From: Pseudomonadales bacterium
GTDB lineage: Bacteria; Pseudomonadota; Gammaproteobacteria; Pseudomonadales; Pseudohongiellaceae
Reading direction: 5' to 3'
Length of the DNA: 64,000 nucleotides
Assembly (NCBI GenBank): GCA_023268635.1
Contig: JALQUB010000002.1
Coordinates: 20,055 to 84,054, forward strand
The notes beneath the pieces were generated by a model. It searched no databases and was not told the DNA's origin. It saw only the letters and a program-made list of their open reading frames with translations. Both the position numbers and the translations under genes were made by a program. Shown piece by piece: positions 27,880 to 35,594 of this stretch. The first letter of the stretch is position 1. The number at the start of each line of letters is the position of its first letter.

Positions 27880-29064
27880 TTAGATGATACGCGCTTCGTG
27901 TAACTGCGCGATCTCTTCCTTCGAGTAGCCGATCTCCTCCATGAGTTGGTCGGTGTGCTCACCGAGGGTTGGGGCTCGGTGACGAATCTCTCCAGGTGTC
28001 TCGGAGAGCTCTACTGGCGTTCGCATTAGCGGGGCGGCCTTCGCGAGTCCTGGATAATCCACTGCCTGAAAGAGCCCTTTGGCGGCGATATGGGGGTCCT
28101 CTAATACTTGTTGCGGCGAAAGCACTGGGCCGGCGGGTAAACGCGCTTCTTCCATTTCTGCTAAGGCTTCTGCAGCAGTGCGTTCGGCGCACCATTTTGC
28201 CATCCGCTCGCTGACTAGGACGCTGTTGTCGCCGCGGCTGATGTCGGTTTTAAAGCGTTCATCTTCAAGCCAGTGGGTTTCTCCCATCAACGCAGTCCAG
28301 CGTTCGAAGAGAGGACCGCCGACGGATTGCACCAACACCCAGCCATCTTTGCATTTGAAAGTGTCTGACGGCGCCGACGTCTGGCTTCGGTTGAGGCTTG
28401 CCACTCGGTTCTTCTGCAGTGCAGATTGTTCGATGATCGTTCCATTCATGGTGGTGAGCGCCGTATTGAATAAAGAGCCTTCGACGATTTGTCCGCGCCC
28501 AGTTTTTTGTCGCTCATAGAGAGCGGCCATGGTCCCGAATGCCGCGAAGCTCGCCGTGCCAAAGTCTACGAAAGGAGGCCAAGCCTTGACGGGCTGATCG
28601 GGTGTGCCGGAGAGGTACATCGCGCCCGACATGGCTTGACCGAGGCCGTCGAATCCTACGCGATTACTATAAGGTCCGCCGCGGCCGAAGGCAGAGATCA
28701 TTGTCAGGATAATGTCTGGCTTGATCGCTTTCAGACTCTCGTAGTCGAGTCCCATCGCTTTCAATGTGTCGGGGGGGAGATTGGCAATGACGACGTCCGA
28801 GGTGGCGACAAGTTTTTTTACGATCTCGCGACCTTCCGGCTTCATAGGGTTGAGAGTCATCCCGAGTTTATTGCGTGCTAGTTGCATGAACGTGCCGCCG
28901 TCCTCGGTCTCGCTGATCGGTGAGAGAAAGCGATCCTCACTGCCGTCGACTTTTTCTATGCGAATAACTTCTGCACCCATATCGGCGAGGAGAGTGCCGC
29001 AAAACGGTCCTGCGATGTAGCGACCGAAGTCGAGGACGCGAATACCTTGGAGAACTTGTGTCAT
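27880..29064 (-). CDS. CaiB/BaiF (class III) CoA-transferase
   Basis: The 394-residue protein starts GIRVLDFGRYIAGPFCGTLLADMGAEVIRIE and has the catalytic aspartate in GFDGLGQAMSG. Class III CoA-transferases move CoA between carboxylic acids, for example from succinyl-CoA to itaconate, mesaconate, formate or carnitine. It lies some 6 kb from the hydratase/lyase/dehydrogenase group and may activate the acid those enzymes use; that link is inference. It converges on the PQQ dehydrogenase gene. Confidence 0.92.
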   Translation of the reverse strand: MTQVLQGIRVLDFGRYIAGPFCGTLLADMGAEVIRIEKVDGSEDRFLSPISETEDGGTFMQLARNKLGMTLNPMKPEGREIVKKLVATSDVVIANLPPDTLKAMGLDYESLKAIKPDIILTMISAFGRGGPYSNRVGFDGLGQAMSGAMYLSGTPDQPVKAWPPFVDFGTASFAAFGTMAALYERQKTGRGQIVEGSLFNTALTTMNGTIIEQSALQKNRVASLNRSQTSAPSDTFKCKDGWVLVQSVGGPLFERWTALMGETHWLEDERFKTDISRGDNSVLVSERMAKWCAERTAAEALAEMEEARLPAGPVLSPQQVLEDPHIAAKGLFQAVDYPGLAKAAPLMRTPVELSETPGEIRHRAPTLGEHTDQLMEEIGYSKEEIAQLHEARII

Positions 29065-29207
29065 GGATTGCTAACCTATACGGTGGATTTTCTTGACGCA
29101 GTCTAGCATAGGCTGAAAAAGGGATGTCATAGCCGCCAAATGAGCGCTGTAGTACATTCTAAACTCTGTTATATCCATTCTTAGCGATGTGGACTTAGGG
29201 GAATATT

Positions 29208-29954
29208 ATGGGATCAGCACCATCGAGAAGTGTAGCGACTGTGATTGTTCATGGCATTCTGATTACGCTGGCATGCCTATTACTTGTTGAGTCTGCAATT
29301 GCAGCCGAGCATCCTGGTTATATCGAAGACCCTGCGCGGCGCTCCACAGGAATTGGTAAGTTCTATCTGGGTCGCGAAATTTCGTTCGTCATGGGACATC
29401 AGGCGGCGGAATGGCTTAATCGTCCTGGACGCATCCAAGAGGAGCGACCGGATGAGGTAGTCTCAAATATGGGCTTGGCCGCCGACCATGTTGTCGCCGA
29501 TATTGGTGCTGGTTCGGGGTATTTCTCTTTTCGAATCGCTAAGTTGGTCCCGCAGGGAAAGGTGTTGGCGGTAGATATTCAACAAGAGATGCTCGATATC
29601 ATCGAGCGACGCAAAGCAGAAGAAAAAGTGTCGAACGTAGAGGGAGTGAAGGGCGAGATCGATGACCCAAACCTTCCAGTAAACTCTATCGATGCTGCGA
29701 TCATGGTCGACGCCTACCACGAATTTTCGCATCCATTCGAAATGATCGAAGGCATTTACGACGCACTAAGGCCGGGTGGCAGGATATTTCTGTTGGAATA
29801 TCGAGGCGAAGATGACTCGGTGCCTATACGCCCTCTGCACAAGATGACCGAAGTTCAAGTCGTTAAAGAGATGAGCGTATTCGGCCTCGAGTGGACTGAT
29901 ACGCTCGATTTCTTACCCTGGCAACACATGATGATTTTCACTAAGCCAGATTGA
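29208..29954 (+). CDS. Class I SAM-dependent methyltransferase-like protein with a signal peptide
   Basis: The N terminus has a basic start, hydrophobic VIVHGILITLACLLLVE and a likely cleavage site after SAIAA. After it comes a Rossmann methyltransferase domain: VVADIGAGSGYFSFR (motif I), VLAVDIQQEML, and LRPGGRIFLLEY. Thus a SAM-binding fold appears to be exported, which is odd because SAM is not known to be available in the periplasm. The gene is single, with AGGGGA before the ATG, next to a TonB receptor gene. The methyl acceptor is unknown. Confidence 0.82.
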   Translation: MGSAPSRSVATVIVHGILITLACLLLVESAIAAEHPGYIEDPARRSTGIGKFYLGREISFVMGHQAAEWLNRPGRIQEERPDEVVSNMGLAADHVVADIGAGSGYFSFRIAKLVPQGKVLAVDIQQEMLDIIERRKAEEKVSNVEGVKGEIDDPNLPVNSIDAAIMVDAYHEFSHPFEMIEGIYDALRPGGRIFLLEYRGEDDSVPIRPLHKMTEVQVVKEMSVFGLEWTDTLDFLPWQHMMIFTKPD

Positions 29955-29963
29955 TTTTAAGAA

Positions 29964-32087
29964 TCAGAATGTCTGGCGAATTTTCAATGAGTACTTAGGG
30001 CCAGGCTGTCGACAAGAGTTTTCGACTTCTTCGACGACACCATCGATAGTGGCACCGATGAAGCGAGTGCGCTCACGGCACCAGCCTCGGTCGCTCGCAT
30101 TCATCATGTCGAATCTGAAAGTGACACCGCCGAACGCTCGTTTCTCAACGAAGAGGTTGAGAGCGTATTCGGGGAGCTCGCGTTCGATATCGAAGATGTC
30201 GATGCGAGAATAGTTGCTGCCTTCGAGTGCCTGAGTCGCGTAATTGAAACCGTAGCTGAGATCGAAGCGATTCACGTCGTGACGGAAATCGGAGCGGGCA
30301 TTCCATCTCCTGTTGCGATCCAAGCGGCGTTCAATATGTAGGAAAGGATCCATCACCTTCGAATCGGCAATGTTCAGGTGTACCGAGAACAATGCGTTGG
30401 GTACCCCGAGATAGGCTAGCTGTGTGCTTGCATCGAGATTCAGGCCATAGCGTGTCGCATCGCCGATATTTCCGCGAGCAGATTGCAGATCATCGGGGGA
30501 GGGTGAAACGTCTATGCGGTCGATGACATCGGTGATGTCGCGGTAATACACCTCAGAATTGAGTACGCCGATATTATTCGGAAGGCGATATTCCAAATTC
30601 ACATTGTAATTCCAATTCTGCTCCTGGCGAATATTTGGATTGCCGAGGATAGTGTCCTGATCGTCGTCAGAGTTATCTGTGGTCGCGCTAAAATCGGAAA
30701 AACTGAGCTGTGAGACCGATTTTTCGATCGTGGCGCGAAGTTGTAATGTTTCGGTCAAGTTGTAGCGATAGTCGACCTTGGGTTTGAAGAAGCCGAAGTC
30801 GCGCGATTTTCCGATGTCTCCACTCTGTGTGATGGTTGAATCTTCATAGACGAGCGAAGTTTCTAGCGACATTTTGTCGTTGAGCTGCCAGTTGTGAATT
30901 GCGAAGTATTCGTTGCGCATTTCTTCGACAGTAGAGACTGCGTTGTCGACCGCCACTGGATAGAGTCCACCATGAATCGAAGAAGTCGCACCTTCGCCGT
31001 TATCATTGCCGAGCCTCAATTCAGAATCGCGGATGGTTTGAGCGCGTTCCACGCCTGCTTCAATTGCCTGTGCGGAGCCGAGGCTGAATGTGTACGATGA
31101 ACGCGCTATACGCTCGCGGTCGCGTGAGCCCGTGAAAAGGAAGAGATCTTTATATTCTTCCGAGCCATCTACCTGATAACGCTCGCGTGTGTAAGCGGCG
31201 TCACGATCGTTAACAATAAACAAGAATCGCAACTTAGAACGATTGGCGAAGGAGTATTCATAATCGCCACCGATTTCCCAGTTGTCTCGATCCCAATGGT
31301 TACCCTCACGTTCCGTAGCGATGGTCGGCGTAGGCTCGGTGAGATCTGTAATGCCACGTGAGAGATCATTCGGGGCGGATATCGTGCCATAGAGACCATT
31401 GAGTTGGACTAGCGAATTCTCGAACTGATAGCCGAGGTTGAAGCTGGTTTCGTAGTCGGTTTGGTCGCGCGTATTGTCCTGGAAGCGGAGTTCAGTAGGA
31501 TTACCTTCCGAATCCACGCTGGATTCACGCGTCACTTCGTAGTTGTATTTCGGATCCCCTTGGATATGGAAGAGGTAATTAAGATTGCCGGATTGGCCCG
31601 AGTAGGAAAGCTTCGCGCCCGGTGCAATCTTGCCGTCCTGTACTCTGTCGGCGTTGATCTCAGTCGCTATGCTGGATCGGGACTGTGCTTCGCGGAGCAC
31701 CACGTTGACCACTTGGCCACCACCACGGACGTCAATCTCTTCAGATGTTCCTCGAATAATTTCGATATAGTCGACGTCGGCAGCGCTGATGCGGCTCAGC
31801 TGATTGCGGCCCTCATTACTTTTGCCCGTAATTCGCTGACCATTGATAAGAATTTCACCTGCGCCGCCGCCAAGGCCGCGACCACCGCCACCGCGTTGGT
31901 TAAGTGCTAAGCCTATGCCGGGAATTCGGCTGATCATGTCGTTGGCCGAGACCGGGGAGAACTCCGAAAAATAATCAGCCTCATAGACAACGCTGAGGTC
32001 GGTGTGTTGCTCCTCTTGGGCAGTGGCGAGTGCCGGAAGGCTGATTATTGCGAGTAGACCTAGTGAAATGGCTGTTGGCCGCTTCAT
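29964..32087 (-). CDS. TonB-dependent outer-membrane receptor
   Basis: This 707-residue protein has a signal peptide (ends near ATAQEE), a plug domain (about residues 40-150) with VSANDMISRIPGIGLAL, EILINGQRI and the VDYIEIIRGTSEE segment, and a 22-strand-type barrel ending in phenylalanine (KIRQTF). The plug carries an extended glycine-rich stretch (RGGGGRGLGGGAGE). It imports a ligand too large or scarce for porins using TonB energy. No siderophore, B12 or SusD gene is adjacent; the exported oxidoreductase and hydrolases nearby hint at an organic ligand. Confidence 0.92.
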   Translation of the reverse strand: MKRPTAISLGLLAIISLPALATAQEEQHTDLSVVYEADYFSEFSPVSANDMISRIPGIGLALNQRGGGGRGLGGGAGEILINGQRITGKSNEGRNQLSRISAADVDYIEIIRGTSEEIDVRGGGQVVNVVLREAQSRSSIATEINADRVQDGKIAPGAKLSYSGQSGNLNYLFHIQGDPKYNYEVTRESSVDSEGNPTELRFQDNTRDQTDYETSFNLGYQFENSLVQLNGLYGTISAPNDLSRGITDLTEPTPTIATEREGNHWDRDNWEIGGDYEYSFANRSKLRFLFIVNDRDAAYTRERYQVDGSEEYKDLFLFTGSRDRERIARSSYTFSLGSAQAIEAGVERAQTIRDSELRLGNDNGEGATSSIHGGLYPVAVDNAVSTVEEMRNEYFAIHNWQLNDKMSLETSLVYEDSTITQSGDIGKSRDFGFFKPKVDYRYNLTETLQLRATIEKSVSQLSFSDFSATTDNSDDDQDTILGNPNIRQEQNWNYNVNLEYRLPNNIGVLNSEVYYRDITDVIDRIDVSPSPDDLQSARGNIGDATRYGLNLDASTQLAYLGVPNALFSVHLNIADSKVMDPFLHIERRLDRNRRWNARSDFRHDVNRFDLSYGFNYATQALEGSNYSRIDIFDIERELPEYALNLFVEKRAFGGVTFRFDMMNASDRGWCRERTRFIGATIDGVVEEVENSCRQPGPKYSLKIRQTF

Positions 32088-32560
32088 TGTATATCTCCGA
32101 GAGTGTCTGACTACCTCGGTAACGCGGAAACGCTGCGGGCAGATTTTGAGTAAATGTCCGTGAATTTTTATTGTTCGGAGCTTGTTAGTGTCTTGATCAC
32201 TTGGCGCTCGCGTATTGCAGCGCGAAGGATATTGTCAATACGTTGCAGATCGAGCGGGTGCAAGTATAGACAGCCGCTGAGGGCTTCGCTGTGACAAATT
32301 GTGTAATTCCTGAGGCAAATAGCGTCGAAACGTCATTCTTCCTCTGTCCTGATTGAATCTTAGTGTCTTATCGGCAGCAATTCAGGCTTCTTTGCCGCTA
32401 TGTTGTGACACTTTGTGCTGCCCGCCTAGTTCCCTTACACCCATCTGCTGCTTTGCGCTAAGACACTGAATTGGCGATAATGCATGTCTGTTAAACGACT
32501 GGAAAAGCTCGTATTTAATGAGCTTCGGCGCGCCAGAGAAATTTTGAAAAGGGGAAAAAC
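32088..32560. other. 473-bp divergent intergenic region
   Basis: It separates the TonB receptor and ETF-QO genes and must hold both promoters. I see one candidate sigma-70 promoter on the plus strand and no convincing gene, riboswitch or RNA. The ORF at 32484-32804 mostly overlaps etfD out of frame. Confidence 0.6.
32453..32481 (+). promoter_or_regulatory. Putative sigma-70 promoter of the ETF-QO gene
   Basis: TTGCGC and GATAAT are separated by 17 bases, about 80 bases ahead of the etfD-type start codon. Confidence 0.45.
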
Positions 32561-34219
32561 ATGCAACGCGAATCTATGGAAGTTGATGTCGTCATCGTCG
32601 GAGCAGGACCTGCGGGCCTATCAACGGCTTGTAAGTTGTTGCAGATGGCTCAGGCCGAAGGCAAGGAGATTTCTGTCTGCGTCTTGGAGAAAGGCTCTGA
32701 GGTCGGTGCACACATTCTTTCTGGTGCTGTTTTCGAGCCCTCTGCGCTCAATGAATTGTTCCCCGATTGGAAGGAGCGAGGAGCTCCTCTCAACACACCG
32801 GTGACCGGTGATAATGTTTACTATCTTCCTAGCGAGAAGTCGGCGATTAAATTCCCAGACCTGATCGTGCCGAAACCCATGCACAACGAAGGGAATTATA
32901 TTATTTCGCTCGGCAATCTTTGTTCATGGCTTGCGGAGCAGGCGATGGAGCTGGGCGCCGAGGTATTTCCTGGTTTTGCGGCGGCGGAAGTTCTCTACAA
33001 TGACGACGGTTCAGTGCGAGGTGTCGCGACAGGCGACATGGGGGTCGCGGCAAATGGAGAGCATAAGCCTTCGTTTGAGCCTGGCTTCGAATTCCACGCT
33101 AAATATACAATTTTCGCAGAAGGCTGTCGTGGCCACTTGGGTAAGGAAATTATCGCCAAGTATGAGCTCGATAAGGACAGTGATGCTCAGCACTATGGAA
33201 TTGGATTAAAGGAAATCTGGGAAATTCCGGAAGAGAATCATAAACAAGGACTCGTTGTGCACACTGCTGGTTATCCAATGATCGGGGCAAGCTATGCGGG
33301 CACGAGTGGCGGTTTCTTATATCACGTCGAAGATAATAAGGTTTCTCTCGGCTTGATCGTCGATCTCGGTTACAAAAATCCTCACATCAGTCCGTTTGAT
33401 GAATTCCAGAAATTCAAACACCATCCTGTGATTGAAAAAACACTGCAAGGTGGTAAGCGTATAAGCTACGGTGCGAGAGCTCTGATTAAGGGTGGGCTCA
33501 ATTCTCTTCCGAAGATGACGTTCCCTGGCGGATTGTTAATAGGGTGTGATGCTGGCACGCTCAATGCGGCGAAAATCAAAGGCAGCCACACGGCGATGAA
33601 ATCGGGCATGTTAGCTGCGGAGTCGCTGTTTGCTGCCTTGTCTGAGGAGTCGCCAGCACGCGAATTGGTCGATTACAGCGAGCGATTCAAAAATTCTGAC
33701 CTCTATGAGGAACTACACAAGACACGTAATTTCAGTGCAGGTTTCCATAAATTTGGATTCTGGATTGGCAGTGCACTAACCTTCATTGAGCAGAATATCT
33801 TGTTCGGCAAGTCTCCGATAACGATCCACGACAATTCCCACGATTATGCGCAATTGTTGCCGGCTGATTCTGCGCCAAAAATCGTCTATCCGAAGCCTGA
33901 CGGCAAGATATCGTTCGACAAGCTATCCTCGGTCTTCTTGTCGAATACGAATCATGCCGAAGATCAACCTTGTCACCTCAAGTTAAAGGACGCTTCGATT
34001 CCATTAGAGGTGAACCTGCCAAAATTTGATGAGCCTGCGCAGCGTTATTGTCCCGCCGGAGTCTACGAAGTGGTCGAGCAAGCCGATGGCTCGAAGAGTT
34101 TCCAGATCAACTCCCAGAATTGCGTTCACTGTAAAACCTGCGACATCAAGGATCCATCACAGAATATTCAATGGGTTGTTCCGGAAGGATCTGGTGGTCC
34201 GAATTATCCAGGTATGTAA
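32561..34219 (+). CDS. Electron-transfer flavoprotein:ubiquinone oxidoreductase
   Basis: The 552-residue protein has an FAD dinucleotide fold (VDVVIVGAGPAGLSTACKL), the internal GAHILSGAVFEP, the ubiquinone-domain sequence around LIGCDAGTLNAAKIKGSHTAMKSG, and a C-terminal 4Fe-4S cysteine set (CPAGVYE, NCVHCKTCDIKDP). It takes electrons from ETF, loaded by acyl-CoA dehydrogenases, and reduces ubiquinone at the membrane. It is the likely outlet for the acyl-CoA dehydrogenase at 20693. AAAAGGGG precedes the ATG, and a strong terminator follows the gene, so it is a single-gene unit. Confidence 0.97.
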   Translation: MQRESMEVDVVIVGAGPAGLSTACKLLQMAQAEGKEISVCVLEKGSEVGAHILSGAVFEPSALNELFPDWKERGAPLNTPVTGDNVYYLPSEKSAIKFPDLIVPKPMHNEGNYIISLGNLCSWLAEQAMELGAEVFPGFAAAEVLYNDDGSVRGVATGDMGVAANGEHKPSFEPGFEFHAKYTIFAEGCRGHLGKEIIAKYELDKDSDAQHYGIGLKEIWEIPEENHKQGLVVHTAGYPMIGASYAGTSGGFLYHVEDNKVSLGLIVDLGYKNPHISPFDEFQKFKHHPVIEKTLQGGKRISYGARALIKGGLNSLPKMTFPGGLLIGCDAGTLNAAKIKGSHTAMKSGMLAAESLFAALSEESPARELVDYSERFKNSDLYEELHKTRNFSAGFHKFGFWIGSALTFIEQNILFGKSPITIHDNSHDYAQLLPADSAPKIVYPKPDGKISFDKLSSVFLSNTNHAEDQPCHLKLKDASIPLEVNLPKFDEPAQRYCPAGVYEVVEQADGSKSFQINSQNCVHCKTCDIKDPSQNIQWVVPEGSGGPNYPGM

Positions 34220-34232
34220 TTCGGCAGTGCGG

Positions 34233-34257
34233 AAAAGGGGCGTCAGCCCCTTTTTTC
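34233..34257 (+). terminator. Intrinsic terminator after ETF-QO
   Basis: AAAAGGGGC, loop GTCA, GCCCCTTTT form a perfect 9-bp stem running into TTTTTT. Confidence 0.88.
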
Positions 34258-34364
34258 TGGTGCAATATTCTGGAATCCGCATCGCCCGTCAAATTCCCTG
34301 CATGGCGCAGGAGCAAACAAAAGAATAAGCTAACTGCGAGCTCCCATTGCTTGGAGGTTGCGCC

Positions 34365-35546
34365 ATGAAAAAGCTGTTTTTGACTGCGACACTTCTTCTT
34401 TCTGCATTATTCGCGCTGCATGGCTGTGTTGTTATCGATCTAGAAAGTGAGTTTGAGCATGATGCCCGCTTGCAGGCTCAGATTTTAGATCAGACTAGCG
34501 ACCACTTTGCCGACATCGATCCTCTATCTCTAAGCGACGAATTGAAGCAGCGCTTAGATAAATTCGTCGGCTTAGCGCGAGACGACCGAACTCGCATAGA
34601 GCGCCTGCAGGATTTTCTGTACGGTGAAAATCAACTCGCCATAGAATATTCTGCGGAGCGTACCCATACCGCAATGGAGTTGTACGAGTCGCGTTCCGGC
34701 AACTGTCTTTCTGCGATGAATCTGTACGTTGCATTGGCGCGACATCTTGGGGTCGAGGCGCGATTCCAGCGCGTAGACGTTCAGCCGAGTTGGGATAAAC
34801 GTGGCGGCCTACTGGTGTTGAGCCAACACATTAATGCGACTGGCCGATTCAATCAGACGATCAGATACGTGGTGGATTTCACGCCTGAAATAGCGCTGCA
34901 GCAACTCACCTCAAAAATTATTTCCGATAATGAAGCGCGCGCCCTCTACTTTAATAATTTAGGCGTCGAGCAGTTGGTGGCGGGGCAGTATGAGGTGGCA
35001 GTGGATTACTTGAAAAACGCGCTCTTTCTGCAGCCGGACAACGCGATATTTTGGAACAATATTGGTGCTTCATTCAGTAGGCTAGGGCGTTATGAGCTAG
35101 CCGAATACAGTTATAGGAAGGCTTACGAACTCGATGCGAATAGCTCGACGGCAATCGCTAATTTGGCGAAATTTTATCGCGCGCAGGGCGATCAGAGGAG
35201 AGCGCAGGAATACGAGGTCGCGATCGAAAGATTTAATCAGAAAAATCCCTATTATCATTACGCGCAGGGTTCAATCGCCTACGAGCGCGGCGCGCTTGCC
35301 GACGCGCGAGCTTCCTTCGAAAGAGCGATCGAGCTAAAAGAAGAAGAGCCAGATTTTTATATCGCTTTGAGCGAAGTGGTTTTCGCTCAGGGAAATCTTC
35401 CCGAGGCCCGAAAGCTACGCCGTGAGGCAGATGATTTGGTGCGACGCAATGCCGATATCTATCGTCCGAGCGAGGCGAGGTTGAGAGTATTAGGCGGTGA
35501 CGAGGCAAAGAGCGCGGAGCCCTTGTCCGGCGAAAAAGGGGAGTAA
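34365..35546 (+). CDS. Lipoprotein with transglutaminase-like domain and TPR repeats
   Basis: A type II signal peptide ends in the lipobox LHGC, so the mature protein should be lipid-anchored. Residues about 95-150 contain TAMELYESRSGNCLSAMNLYVALARHLG, with the cysteine of the transglutaminase-like fold. About five TPR units follow (ARALYFNNLGVEQLVAGQYEVAVDYL, NAIFWNNIGASFSRLGRYELAEYSY and so on). The role is unknown; TPRs suggest a scaffold and the cysteine domain a protease-like or substrate-binding function. ATG 34365 with TTGGAGG upstream is preferred over the ORF start. Confidence 0.85.
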   Translation: MKKLFLTATLLLSALFALHGCVVIDLESEFEHDARLQAQILDQTSDHFADIDPLSLSDELKQRLDKFVGLARDDRTRIERLQDFLYGENQLAIEYSAERTHTAMELYESRSGNCLSAMNLYVALARHLGVEARFQRVDVQPSWDKRGGLLVLSQHINATGRFNQTIRYVVDFTPEIALQQLTSKIISDNEARALYFNNLGVEQLVAGQYEVAVDYLKNALFLQPDNAIFWNNIGASFSRLGRYELAEYSYRKAYELDANSSTAIANLAKFYRAQGDQRRAQEYEVAIERFNQKNPYYHYAQGSIAYERGALADARASFERAIELKEEEPDFYIALSEVVFAQGNLPEARKLRREADDLVRRNADIYRPSEARLRVLGGDEAKSAEPLSGEKGE

Positions 35547-35550
35547 CTCG

Positions 35551-35586
35551 GCAAGCCTGCGCGCTAGGCGCGCTTGCTTGCTTTGT
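35551..35586. terminator. Hairpin between convergent TPR lipoprotein and acyl-CoA ligase genes
   Basis: GCAAGC-CT-GCGCGC-TAG-GCGCGC-TT-GCTTGC forms a 12-bp stem with one internal mismatch bubble, followed by TTTGTTT. Confidence 0.55.
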
Positions 35587-35594
35587 TTCGACTG

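Noticed and set aside
32088-32560. Cobalamin or TPP riboswitch upstream of the TonB receptor
   Set aside because: I could not find the conserved cores on the minus strand leader.
32484-32804. 106-residue ORF ahead of ETF-QO
   Set aside because: It overlaps the ETF-QO gene out of frame and shows no recognisable protein.
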